From Thoreauomyces humboldtii (Eukaryota > Chytridiomycota > Chytridiomycetes > Spizellomycetales > Powellomycetaceae): DNA of 29,529 nucleotides. Of this stretch, positions 13,943-24,688 are shown one piece after another. The stretch covers positions 1-29,529 of the forward strand of contig JADGJA010000219.1 in NCBI GenBank assembly GCA_027596035.1, read 5' to 3'. The position numbers and the translations under genes are program-made. Below the pieces are notes generated by a model. The model saw only the letters and a list, made by a program, of their open reading frames with translations. It searched no databases and was not told the DNA's origin. Every line of letters starts with the position of its first letter. The stretch's first letter is position 1.

Positions 13943-16900
13943 CTATGGCAACTCTGGGTTGTCCAGCTCGAGGAAATGCATCAAGAACATGCGCCGCTTC
14001 CTGACCAACGCGTCCTCCTGAGCCTGCGTCGTCCTGATACCTGCGGAGGGGAGAAGGTTCGTGCTCGCGCTTGCGGACCCCGGATTGGACGTGGACGTAG
14101 AGGTCGCGCTAGCTGCAGCGGTCGTGAAGCCACCCGTACCCCCGCCGACCATGACCTTGCCGGACGTCCCGGTCCCGGTTGGTTTGGCGAGGGGTTGTCC
14201 GCTCTTTCCAGTGCTGATGGTAGCGTACTTGATCCCAGCAGAGAGACTTTTTGCCGCTGCTGCTCCGACGGAGAGATCAGAGGGATTTGTCGCCGTGCCC
14301 TTGATGATGGGTTCCACGATGGCCGACGCGGAGGCTAGACTCGCGTCCGACAGCTTCGGCAGACGGAGCATGGGCGGTGCGAAGATTTCCGCTATTGGTC
14401 CAGGAAGAGGACGTTAGCGCTCGCAGTCAACATGATTACACGTCAAGGTCACTTACCCAGCCGCTCAACATCCAGCTCTCCGCGTCCCTTGTAGTTCTCT
14501 ACCACTGCTCGAAGGAACTTGACGATGTATTTGAAAACGTTGTAGCTGGTGGGAGGCAGCCGCTGAACCGTCTGCCTCGCAGCCACGAACGTCAGATACC
14601 CCTCCGTCGTACATCTCAGCGACATGGACGTGGGTACCACAGACTCTTCCAGACTGTCAAGGAATCTAACCAAAGTCTCGGCCATGGAGCTGACAGCCAC
14701 GGCCCGACCACGTGCACGGGGCAGAGGCACGCTGGCTGTCGAGACGGGGGTCAAAGCGGTGGTGGATCCCAAGCCCAGGAGGGTAGTCGGATGCGCGGTC
14801 GGAACGTCCTTCAATAATGCCTCAACGTCAAGCTGCACGCTATCTCGCTTCTCAATTGGCGTGCGGGTTCCGCTTCCTGGGCGGCTCTCCTCCCCGTCTA
14901 CTTCCGAGTGCCGTCGGTCTGGAGTTTCAGGTGGAGTGAGGCCACCATCATGGTCGTCGTCATCTGCTGAATCCGGGCTGTTCTCTTCTGGATCGAGGAG
15001 CAGGATCGGCATGTCAAAGTTAACGCCGGTGTCGAGGCATTCGCGAATGTATTCCTCTATCGATGGATCCCCGCCGGACGTAAACAGGTTGTCCTAGAAT
15101 TCCCGAGCTCAATGCCTGACCTTTTCCAGTAACCAAGTGGTGCCAACCAGTTCACTTACCACGTCCATGCCGTATCGGAACAGAAAATCGACCATGCGCC
15201 AAAGCTGAAACGGTAGACTAAACCTGTTCTCGGCGTCCGGTACCGGTGGATCAGGACTTAGACCTTCCTCGTCCTGTGCGGCCGCGGCGGTCCTCTCCGC
15301 CAGCGCAGCCTCATCCGCAGCCACCGCGCCGGACGAGGTGGAGTCGCCCACAACGACAGGTGAAACGAAGAGAGTTTTGCGTTCGGCAGTTGTCCATTCC
15401 CTGACGGGTCGGATGAACTTGCAGAGAGCCTCGAGCTTGGTTCCGAAGCAACTAGGCAGCCACGTCCCCGATACTGACAGGAAGTGATCCTTCCCGTTCT
15501 CGGTGTGAAGGATTAAGATATCGTCGAGGGTATCAGACATGGCGTTGAGCGAGGGAGCCGTCTGACTGTCCACGAGGATAGTGACGTTCACCTTGAGCGT
15601 GTCTCCGGGCATCAGTGAGCTGACTGGTGGGTTGACGTAGCACCATGGCTTGCTAGGGTGGTCCTCGTCGGGCTTGGGAACAAACCGATACTGTGCGATT
15701 ACTTGACCCTTGTTCTCAACAAGCAGTGTCTTCGTGACAGGCACATTGTATCGGATCTCTCCAAAGTCAAGGATGTTGCTCGTAACCACCAGGTCTGGCT
15801 GGCTCTCGTTCTCGAATTTGTCCAGTTCACGCGTAATCTCCTCGTGAACCGCAAACAATCGCTCTTTGTCCAGCTTCCTCACACAGGTCTCGAAGAGCGC
15901 CATAATGGGCTTGTGATCGCTCATCGTCAGATCCATGCAGCTGCGATACCACTTTGGACAAATCCAAAGTGGATCGTTGACGTGTAGTGGGTTTTGGAAC
16001 CACAAAATGCGGTCGCAAAAGGACGGTGTTCGCTTCTTTTCGCTCGTGTCAAATGTGTTTGTCCCGATATCATACTTGAAGGTAGGTACAAATGTGATGG
16101 CAGCTTCCTGAAAGTCATGGAAGGCCCGCCGTGCGCGTTGCTCGATAAGAAGCTGATCAAATTTGAGGAGCTGAGTCACGTCGCCTTTGGTAACGATGGC
16201 CTTAACGTCGGTATCTGGCAAAGATATGCGATAATTCAAATCGCCCAAAAAGAACAAATGATCCGTGTCAAAGATTGTGGACACCGACTTGCCAGCGTTT
16301 TCGCTAGTGGTCGCCGTCTGTCGTGCATCGTAGAATGAAGAAACCCAAGGATTCGTATGCGCGTATGCGGTGAAGTCGGTGTACTGCGCAGGTAAAGGAA
16401 ATGTAACCCGTCGGCAAATCTCTTGATAGTCCTGATTTCGCCGATCGACCATGCTGGCATCTGCGGCCAGATGGGAATTCACAAACGTGAGATAGGAGTC
16501 GTAGAATCGGAACCGAATAGCGGTTGCTCCTTTGTTTCCCTGTAATTATGCGTCAGGCACTTCGGTGATATGACGTGGGTGGCGGAGTTGTACCATCATC
16601 CCCAAGAGCCCTGTACCGAGATATTCGGCGGTAATCTCGTCAATGTGCTCCTTTTCGGTATCCCTAGCATAGACCACAATGAACATCCCTACGAGTTGCT
16701 TCGATGCAATCTGTCGAGAAGTAAAGGTAAGTGTTGCGTTACGTGCACCGTCCAACACCTTACGTTACCTTGATGTAATTGTGACTTTTAGTTTTTAGGG
16801 CTTCCTCTATGCTCTTGCACCATTCATCCTCCTTGGTTGTGTCCGCATACAGATAAGCTCCTCGAGCCAGGTCCAGTTCCTGAAAACTGTTTCCGGCTTC

Positions 16901-18290
16901 AATATGCTGCGTTACCGAATCTCAGTGTATGGCGTGGTCATGTACCCGAGAACATATAAGGATGGCTCCTCCCCGATCGCAACTCTCAACCATGGGAACA
17001 AAGCTTGAGATGGTGAATGTCCGTTCACATTCCAGGAACCGACGAAAAGCCTGTACCGGAGAATTTGTCAGGCTTGGAAAGGAAGATTGGTCGCGATATA
17101 TCCGCACCGTTTTTGTTCAAAGTCGGCACACTTAGTCTCCCGCGCACGCAGCTCTTTGGCGGCCCACCCTTCCTTGATTGCCTTGATGCTGTTGCCAGAT
17201 ATGGAGTTGTCGAAGCTGATGAATGGATTGGCCAACGTTGACTGCAGTCGGTCTTTGACCAAAACCAGTTAGGGCTTCCGGCCGAAAAGATGAGAGATCC
17301 TGTGCACACCTTGCTCAGCTTCCTCTGCGGGACGCGGTCAACAGTAAGCAGTTGACCTTTATTAGTCTCCTCCTGCAGCAGTAGGCTTACCCATGTGACC
17401 TGCTTGCTTCAATGCCATGCTTGCGCTCGTCCGACTATGTTCGTAATACTGCATCCATGTGTGGGTTCCTCCATCAACCACGTAAGCCCTCTGCTCTGGA
17501 CAGACGTTATCACCACGACGCTCTCGGCCGCATTTTCGAAATAGTAGTCTTACGGGCAACAGCCATAAGCCGCTTCAGCTCCACAAGGACTGGCTGGAGC
17601 TTCTCGATTGACGCGGTTTCTAGTTTCATTTCCCGCGTTCCGGAGGACAGCCGCAAGGTGAAGTCTGTGAAGCACCAAGCTAAGTGTTCATGGACACGGA
17701 AGCTCCAGGTCGAGAATTTGTACCTGTTCGCCCCGGCATGGTACGTTCAGGATCCTGCAGGTTGACGGGTTTGCTTTGCGCTAGAAGACAATGCACTCAG
17801 AGTCTCGCTCTGGTTTGCCTCCGACGTCGCAGGTTCACTCACACACGGCCAATCGGAAATCCGAAAACAGCGGCAACATGTCAAAAATCATGGCGGTATT
17901 CCCAGTCCGCTTCTTCAAGATGAAAACACTGAAACCATATCAGCTACAGGCTACCAAGTCGATCTCTTCGCTTCCCTCCGCGACGAAGTCACATAGCCTC
18001 CAGCTTCCATCATCCGCAGATTTTGGCTTCCACTGTAGAGTATGGCTCCATCATAGCATCTAGCTTTCATCATCCCCAGGCCCCAGTGATGCTTTCGCTC
18101 CCGACGACTCATGAAGGCCGGGCAATCCGAGCGTCACTCACCCAGCCTCGTCCCCCCCCTGAATGTTGCGAAAGATGGCCAAGCATCGTCGCTTTCGCTC
18201 GCCTCCTTTCTTGATGTAGTAGAGATCGACGGATACAGCACAGACCTCGGTTGGCCTCAGAAGTGCGGCCACCGCATCTTGGAAAGACAT
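13943..18290 (-). CDS. Inositol polyphosphate 5-phosphatase, OCRL/INPP5B type (5-phosphatase + ASH + RhoGAP-like)
   Basis: The enzyme removes the 5-phosphate of phosphoinositides such as PI(4,5)P2 on endosome and Golgi membranes. Thirteen exons sum to 1,157 residues: 18142-18290, 17843-17928, 17724-17780, 17554-17664, 17391-17495, 17310-17324, 17108-17252, 16946-17050, 16769-16886, 16594-16710, 15160-16539, 14457-15093 and 13943-14391. The catalytic signature is complete: WNVNG (229), FQELD (259), GNKG (337), NSHL (357), GDLNYR (435), PTFKYD (488), RTPSFCDRI (506) and SDHKP (543). An ASH (immunoglobulin-like) domain begins near LDFGEIRYN. A RhoGAP-like domain starts at about DPSIEEYIRECLDTG and continues through SYNVFKYIVKFLRAV and FAPPMLRLP, interrupted by a long acidic, Ser/Pro-rich insertion. 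The first 220 residues include a plausible PH-like region (VFILKKR...). Intron 1 (213 nt) and the 15-nt exon 6 are the least certain parts. Skipping exon 6 also keeps the frame. Confidence 0.88.
17310..17324 (-). other. Candidate 15-nt microexon of the 5-phosphatase gene
   Basis: Between two well-formed introns (66 nt at 17325-17390 and 57 nt at 17253-17309, the latter with branch CCCTAAC) lies a 15-nt segment encoding EEAEQ. It links ALKQAGHM to DRLQSTLANPF with matching phases. The alternative is one 138-nt intron that skips it, also in frame. Confidence 0.5.
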
Positions 18291-19094
18291 TTGAACCGAG
18301 CGGAAGTCTGCGTTGGTTGCAAGCGTACTGATGCGAGATTGGTGACTACCCAGCTGTGGCCTTCCGTATCGCTTGAAGTTAAATCGTGATGCTGTCACTA
18401 TCAAATCAATCTGTCCTGATAATCGTTTATCGCGCTATGACAACCCGAGAGGAGAGATAGATACCGAGAAAGGACATTACGTAATCCGGACATCCTTGCT
18501 TGCTGGTTTCGGACATGCACATATCGGCCCTGGCACTGCTCGCAGCTTCGCTCAAGCTTACTCACACAGTCTCTGTCCGTAGCTGCGTCCCACTCACATC
18601 CTCCCGCACTCATTCTCTCTGTAAGTACTTTGCACAGGTCTCGATGTAAGCACTTGTACGCACGCATTACTAACGCGGTTCCAGTGACGATAGCCCAGCG
18701 ACCGTGCTGGCCCACCTGCCACTGCTGCTCTCCTAGCTGTTGGCTAACTACCCTCGCACTTCATTTTGCTTTTCCACCACAATTGCACGCGGCATCCTTT
18801 TCCTTCCGCGCGCTTGCGTGTCCCTTGCTTTTCCCAACATCCCTCTGGAATACATCCGTTTGCTGTGACCGGTGCGTGTGTCATCCCGTCCCCGCAAAAC
18901 GTTTTTCCTGTTTGCCCGCCCGACCCACTTGGCCTTTGGCGGAAGGAAGGAGCGAGACAGAAGATTTACTGTCCGTTGGATCCGTCGGTGCTCGGAAGGT
19001 TGCAAAGACTGGAATCGTGGCCTTTGGAGAACCGGGACCTCTCGACGACCCATGCCTCACACACGGTTCGTGCGCTTCCCACGCCCCAGTCAGT
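18291..19094. promoter_or_regulatory. Intergenic region with 5-phosphatase promoter and an orphan plus-strand intron signal
   Basis: About 800 bases lie between the 5-phosphatase start (-) and the PAC4-like stop (-). The left part should be the phosphatase promoter. At 18621-18684 sits a well-formed plus-strand intron, listed separately. Downstream of it no plus-strand reading frame looks like protein: there is no ATG before about 19051, and that frame is antisense to the PAC4-like gene. A non-coding transcript is therefore possible. Confidence 0.45.
18621..18684 (+). other. Candidate spliceosomal intron of an unassigned plus-strand transcript
   Basis: The 64-nt segment has a perfect donor GTAAGT, a branch point TACTAAC and an acceptor TTCCAG with typical spacing. 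The branch point is the optimal yeast-like sequence. No coding exon could be attached on either side, so it may lie in a leader or in a non-coding RNA transcribed away from the 5-phosphatase promoter. Confidence 0.5.
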
Positions 19095-19535
19095 TCAATT
19101 TCCGAGGACCTCCTTGGTCAGCACCGCCAGTCTCCGCTCGGCGATGCGAAGCACCTCGACGTTGGCCAAGGGCAGATCGAGGGCGACAAACACCTGCATG
19201 GCGTGTTTTGTTGCCAGACGTTTTGCGATGCGTTCGTTTGGGTCGTCAGCAGCGACGGGAAGCAGAACGGTCGATATTGCTGCGGATTCGTAGCGCGTTG
19301 GCATGGCGACTGCTAGACCGGTGAGGTTTCCCGTTGGCGGTGCGAGCGATCGTGGCGCGTCTGCGTCCTGATGAGGTTGGTGGTGCTGCTGCGAAGGGTT
19401 GGATGGAGATGACGAGTCTGCCCCGGCCCATGCGAAGAGGGAGTCCTGGAGATGCATTATTTGGAAGTGAAGGGTGTGCGAGTCGTGCACTTCGGTGCTC
19501 TGATACACCCGGACGTCATGTTGAGCGGCAGTCAT
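19095..19535 (-). CDS. Proteasome assembly chaperone 4-like protein (PAC4/PSMG4 family)
   Basis: This single-exon gene encodes 146 residues. PAC4-type chaperones work with PAC3 to arrange alpha subunits during assembly of the 20S core. The match is to the family pattern. After a short N-terminus comes LHFQIMHLQDSLFAWAGA, which corresponds to the IHFHVMRLSDSFFLWVGA-like strand pair. Then follow LTGLAVAMPTRYESAAISTVLL, ERIAKRLATKHAMQVFVALDL and a C-terminal helix (VLRIAERRLAVLTKEV). A Ser/Gln/His-rich insertion of roughly 30 residues separates the first strands from GLAVAMP. The ATG at 19535 (AGCCATGACTGCC) was chosen because no in-frame ATG lies upstream. It shares a 297-base divergent promoter with the plus-strand gene at 19833. 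Confidence 0.75.
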   Translation of the reverse strand: MTAAQHDVRVYQSTEVHDSHTLHFQIMHLQDSLFAWAGADSSSPSNPSQQHHQPHQDADAPRSLAPPTGNLTGLAVAMPTRYESAAISTVLLPVAADDPNERIAKRLATKHAMQVFVALDLPLANVEVLRIAERRLAVLTKEVLGN

Positions 19536-19832
19536 GGCTGGTGAGGGTGTGGTCGGGCTTTCGAGATGGGGGCTTGGAGGAATGTCCAACCGTCAGAAAG
19601 ACAAGGGACAAGGCACAAGGGAAGGGGGAAGGTCGTTACCGAGTACTCGTCACAGAGTACCGCTTACCAAGTTTCCGCTTCCATTCCCGCGGACTGGTAA
19701 CTAACGAATTGCTCCCTACGATCCTGTGCATACAAACGTACACTTCCTCACCAGTGTTTACCCAATTGCCCTTCCGGGTCGGTAGGCTGGTGGCAGCTGC
19801 TCCACGTTCAACCTTCCCACTGCGACCAGCGC
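19536..19832. promoter_or_regulatory. Bidirectional promoter between the PAC4-like gene and the TPR-like gene
   Basis: Only 297 bases separate the two divergent ATGs, so regulatory sequence is probably shared. No TATA box or known operator stands out. Confidence 0.55.
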
Positions 19833-22567
19833 ATGTTCCGCCTCGAAAGAGTCAGGAGGCGTCCTGTCGGGGTCAGACCACAGCACGCAAACAACCTACG
19901 GGACCTCCTCCGCACCTCCCTCCTCAGCCTCGACGCCGACAATGCCGAAACAGGACAGCCAAACCACAGGGTCGCGGTCGAGGCCGCCAAAACCTTGCTC
20001 CAAGTGACCTCAAATAAAAAGGACCGCGGACGGAAACGTGATGGTGTCTCCTCCGCGCTCTTCGAGCTCATGTGGAAGGTCGGCACGGAAGTGCTGAGGA
20101 CCGCCGTGCCAGCCAGGGCGAACCTCGGAGCAGACGACGAGGACGCCGCTTTGGCGAGCGTGGTACTGCGGGACCCCGGATCCAGGAATGAGCAGTCGGA
20201 TGAATATGCCGACATGGAGAAGAAGCGGCACGCGCTTGTTTCTGCACGCAAGCTTTTGCGCTTTCTGGCGCAGATGAGTGGGGTCGAACCAACTTTGGTG
20301 TGTCCGACATGGACGACGCATCAGCAAAAGCGGAACCTCATGATGCTTTCCGTCACAGAGCCCTGGGTTCCTGCTGGAGATGACATTTTATTTCATGCGC
20401 TTTCAAATGTACGAAGAAGCGCACAACCGTCTTGAAGGGTATGTGCGCGCTACTTTCTCGCACCGAATCAAGCCGCGACTCTTGATTGACGCCTCGAGCT
20501 TGCAGATACATCTCATCATACCCTTATAACGAAGACGCCCTGTTGGTGGGCTATGCGGGCATGCTTTCCTATATTCTCTGGCGCCAAGAAGCAGTGCGCA
20601 CTCGGCAAGAGAATTTGGGAGAGAATGACCCTTACGGCGCAGGCCAGTGGGCGAGTCAAAGCTTTAGTCAGAGCTTCAGTCAAAGTCAATGTGGATACTC
20701 TCAATCAGGGTTCTCGCAAAGTTTTGGCGAGCCGGGGTTCTCGTTTGACGGAGCTGGGGCGTTGGGGGAGGATGGTATGGAAGTGTGGTTCAATCTTGAG
20801 CTTCGCTTTCCCTACCGACAACGGCTCTAACAGCGCTCTGATTAAAGCCGAAGGAGACTTGGCGTCCCGCCACTACCTAGCAGCTATGCAGCATTTCGAA
20901 GTGTCTCTGATGCTGGATAACAGCAACGATATGTTTCTATTCCACAATCTCAAGGTGAGGCTTCCCGGCTCTTCGTAGCACCTTCAAGAAAGAGCGCTTA
21001 CCATTGACGCGGACCTCAGCTGATTCTTGCCGCCGGCGACCTGGCTACAGCCAAAGAGAAACTGCTCAAATTCATTCGAGACAATGAATCGCATCCAAAC
21101 GGTTACAAGTGAGTGAATTGGAGATGTTTTAAATCTTGATGAACATCGCACTTACGAACTTGTCAATAGATACCTATTGCAACTGCACCATACGCGTCTG
21201 AAAGGTTCTCCTGACGAATGGATCCCTTTCGCACGAAAGGCTTTGCAGATCGACCCCTTATGTGATGATACGCTTGCTCTTGTGCCCCTTGTTCGGCACT
21301 TCGAAGGTATAGGGCGGAGCTTCGGCTTGCTTCACACAAAGTCTCACAGTTGCTGATCGGTACCGACAGCTCAATATGTCGCTCATGAGCGTATCGAAGA
21401 CTGCCATGCAATCATCAACCTGCTTGGTGATCGTTTGGATTACGGCTCGGCCAACGTTTGGCTCTGGAAAACTCTTGCAGAGGCTTTGAGTAGGGTCATG
21501 TAGGAGTTTTCTTAGCGTTTCAAACCGCATTTTGCTCTCAAACTCATGCTGCTTTTCTTGTAGTCAGGATCCGCTTACAGACGACGTCTGGATAAGGCGT
21601 ACCGACTGGTGGCCGCTATTCCATTTTGCAGAACCACCAGCCTTTCTAGATGAGACTACGGTCGCAGCCGATATTGAAGGTGTGTGGAATATCAGGGATC
21701 GCTTAGGCGTACTCTTGCTCAAAAGACTCCTCAACATTTGTTGCAGAGCTCGTGATCGCGAAAGCGGTTTGTGGTCGATACCTCTTCCCTGCCGAATACC
21801 GCACACTTTCGTGGCCGCAACGTAGCGGCCTTGCACCAGAGTCGCTTCGAGAAAAGTCTCTTGCGTTCCTGGACGGACACGGCATGACCCCGGCTGCGAT
21901 ATTCGAAAGCGAACCTCGACCTGTTCCTCTTTGTTTCTGTCGTCAAGATGCAGGCAGCTCATGGAGCGCAGATGCGGCAATTGCACTGGAGGACCTGGAC
22001 GACGTGTGCGCCATGTTCACGGAGCCAGAAATTGATCGAACCGTTCAGTACGAGAAGGCTGACGAGGAGGAGGAAGCCGGTCGAACCGTTCAGTCCGAGA
22101 AAGCTGACGAAGAGGAGGAAGCCGGTCGAACCGTTCAGTCCGAGAAAGCTGACGAAGAGGAGGAAGGCGATCGAGGGGTTCAGTCCGAGAAGGCTGATGA
22201 AGAGGAGGAACCAGAGGAGGAACCGTCAATGCCACATTTCGATTTTCGCGCAGGGTTCTCGCACTCTCCTGAGAGAGATGGCCCTCGTGAGCAGACCCTT
22301 CCAGCAGAGCTCGGCACTCCCATACCCCAACCACCTGCTTTACCGCGAACACAACCTCTTGTTCCCCCTATCATCATCATCGAACAACCCGCAACACCAC
22401 CTCCATTGCCACCCCCAAAGCGGAAGAGAGAACTCTCCGAGCAGCCATCTCCGATCCATCTCACCACGCCCATCGTTAAGACTCTGGCAAGCTTCGCCCC
22501 CCCGTCTCGACTCGCTTCAAGCGTACCACCCCCTCGTAAAAAGGTCAAGAGGGCGAAAGGATTCTGA
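19833..22567 (+). CDS. TPR-like nuclear protein, possibly RNA polymerase I core-factor subunit (TAF1A/Rrn11-like)
   Basis: Nine exons (19833-20297, 20359-20438, 20506-20774, 20848-20954, 21020-21108, 21170-21306, 21370-21494, 21568-21679 and 21747-22567) encode 734 residues. The core is helical and repeat-like: FLLEMTFYFMRFQMYEEAHNRLEGY, SSYPYNEDALLVGYAGMLSYILW, DLASRHYLAAMQHFEVSL, GDLATAKEKLLKFI and WLWKTLAEAL. It ends in DDVWIRRTDWWPLFHF. The EGY...YPYNEDALL...YAGMLS pattern and the W..R..WW..xHF ending recall TAF1A/Rrn11 proteins that position RNA polymerase I on rDNA; this is an inference from pattern, not proven. Exon 3 carries a Ser/Gln/Phe-rich insertion with repeated FSQS. The C-terminal 250 residues are disordered, with four 15-residue acidic repeats, a proline-rich part and basic KRKR and RKKVKRAK stretches that look like nuclear localisation signals. 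Intron 7 (21495-21567, donor GTCATG) is the weakest junction. Confidence 0.72.
22035..22214 (+). repeat. Coding minisatellite: four tandem 45-bp units
   Basis: Four head-to-tail units of 45 bp encode RTVQSEKADEEEEAG-like 15-residue repeats in the disordered tail of the TPR-like protein. Units 2 and 3 are almost identical, while units 1 and 4 are slightly diverged. The unit is a multiple of three, so gain or loss keeps the frame. Confidence 0.93.
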
Positions 22568-22928
22568 TGTGCCAATCAGGCATCCCGGTTCTGTGCTCAT
22601 TGTTTTGATGCGAGCTTAGATCAGATAGATAGATCGACGTTCACGACGGCGCCTGGCCTCCGCGATGTCGCTCACTGTTGGCTTGTTCACATTGTAATGC
22701 AGAGCTTCTTTTCGCCTTCTTTGGCGGAGAGCAGATTTTGGGATGTCTTCCTCGCAGCTGTGGCCAACGGGAAGGGCTTGGATGGGAGGGCCTGCTTCGA
22801 AAGTACCCAGAAGAAAGTAGCTTCCACACCTCCAAGCAGATACCTTCGCTTCTTACAGAAAAGTTACGGATATATTTCATAAGTCAGGCTTCGGATACAA
22901 TCTGTTCTCTTCGGCACTTTTGGCTTCG
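22568..22928. other. Convergent 3' intergenic region
   Basis: About 360 bases lie between two convergent stop codons. A short AGAT/GATA repeat follows the left stop. No gene was recognised. Confidence 0.45.
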
Positions 22929-24574
22929 TCAGAAGGAAAACCATCGCACCAAAGCTGCTCCCAGACTGGCGGCATCATGTGCGGATTCGACTTCTGCTAG
23001 CCACGCGACAACTCCGTCAGGCCGAACCAACAGCGCGCGAAAGCCCAGATTGTCCTTCACCTTCAGCGAAAAGTAGTCAACCGTATCCTTCTGCTGACCG
23101 CCAGCAAGTGATCCTGCAAGCTCCGCACGCTCCTCAAAGTCCACTAGCATCCCGCGTCCCCTGTGCATTTTGCGTCCCAGCCTCGTTCCATCCAGAAGCT
23201 CAAAGTCTGGGACACTCGCTCCGATGAGCGCGTGAGTAGTCCCTTGGCCGCCAAAGTCGTACCGTTGTGACATGCCCCAAACCCGATCGGCAAACAGCTG
23301 GGACCCGTCATGGGTAGCCATGAGATCCTGGATGAGCTTCTGGGTGGCCCTTCCGAACGGATCCGGGGTCAGGGTGGAGACCTGTGCTCGGGTCCACTCC
23401 AAGACCCACGAGGCGATCGGGTGACGCTCCTTCTCGTAAGTGTCCAGAAGAGCCAGGTCGACGTCGGTCAGAGACGATGAGGTAGAGGAGGCCGCCTCGC
23501 GACGGAGGGTGGCGGCGAGCTTCCATCCGAGATTCATGGCATCGCCGAGACCGAGGTTGAGACCTTGCGCGCCGAGCGGGCTGTGGATGTGAGCGGCGTC
23601 CCCCGCGAGGAGCACGCGACCTTTGCGATAGGTGGTCGCCTGCTTGGAGCGATCCGTGTACGACATGGCCAAGTGGAGTTCGAGCACGGTGACATCCGCA
23701 CTTTCGGTCAAGCGATTCAGGACCTCCTGGACGTGAGCCTTTGTGATGGGCTTGCTTCGATCCCAGGCGCCGCCGTCAAAGTCGAAGAGATGAATCGTGT
23801 CCATAAAACCCACCACGTACATCCCAGTTTCCGTGAAGACGAAGCCTTTCTTCAGCTTCTCGGGATGGTCCAAGGTCGCCTTGACGCCGTAGGCAGTGAA
23901 CTTTGGCTCGGTACCGACGAATCCGAACCCGGCGGCCTTCCGCACCGCGCTCCGTCCGCCGTCGCAGCCTACAAGCCATCGTGTCTGGTAAGTTTTGCCG
24001 CTGCTCGTCTCCACGCTCACGGTCCGTCCGTCTTCCGCTTGTTCGACGCGCGTCACTGCCTGGCCTTTGGCGATGATCACACCGAGCTCCTTTGCCCGCT
24101 GGGTGAGGTCACTCTCTATTCTTTCCATCGTAGAGCGGCTGGACAAGAGCGACGGTCCAGGAATTCGGTACTTCCAGCGTGTAAAATCCACCTTATTGGC
24201 GTCAATGAAATTGCCCGCAAAGTGACCCGCCCACTGAAAGCCGGTAGTCTTCTGGAGGACATGGGGGCGATTGGGGTCGTCAAAGATATCATTGAGCAAG
24301 CGGCGACGGTAGAAAGCTTCAACGGAGGGGTTGTTTAAACCTCTTAGACCTGTAAACTCATATATATCAGAGTGATGTCGAAAAAAAATGTCTCTGTTGA
24401 GGAAGACAACGTACCGAGCTCGGATTTCATAGGAGAGCACGGCCCTTCATGGTCGCGCTCAAGCACGAGCACAGACACACCGGCAAGACCTAACTCGCAG
24501 GCCAGGAAGAGGCCCACCGGACCGGCGCCGGCGATGACTACCGAGTGAGTCTTGTGAGCCGTGGTGGAAAGCAT
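22929..24574 (-). CDS. FAD-dependent monooxygenase, class A aromatic hydroxylase type (PheA/TfdB family)
   Basis: Exons 24415-24574 and 22929-24349 (intron 65 nt, GTACGT to TTACAG, phase 1) encode 526 residues. All three flavin signatures are present: the ADP-binding GAGPVGL (16-22) with the ribose-binding acidic residue in LVLERD (39), the CDGGRSAVRK motif (182-191) and GDAAHIHSPLGAQGLNLGLGD (from 303). ELGLRGLNNPSVE is typical of the family. The C-terminal part ends in a thioredoxin-like module with ALLVRPDGVVAW, as in phenol hydroxylase and in polyketide oxygenases of actinobacteria. The likely reaction is NAD(P)H- and O2-dependent hydroxylation of an aromatic or quinone substrate, with unknown identity. 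No presequence is seen, so it is probably cytosolic. A conspicuous palindrome lies 115 bases upstream. The protein looks more bacterial than its neighbours, which might reflect old horizontal transfer followed by intron gain. Confidence 0.88.
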
Positions 24575-24688
24575 GTTCTCTTGCTGAGTTAAAAGTAATG
24601 TTTCTGAAATTCCCTGCTAAGATTGGAGGCACCACGTCTCGCCGCTCATGCCTTAAGTATTGACTCCCGTTCGAGACTCTTGCAGCGG

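Noticed and set aside
17666..17723. Reading the segment with FRVHEHLAWCF as coding in the 5-phosphatase gene
   Set aside because: An in-frame stop lies upstream, while a 59-nt intron (GTACAA to TTCACAG) joins the neighbouring exons in matching phase.
18630..19324. Plus-strand frames over and beyond the PAC4-like gene
   Set aside because: Composition is Cys/Trp/Arg-rich and erratic, the region is antisense to a recognised gene, and no start or splice pattern builds a sensible protein.
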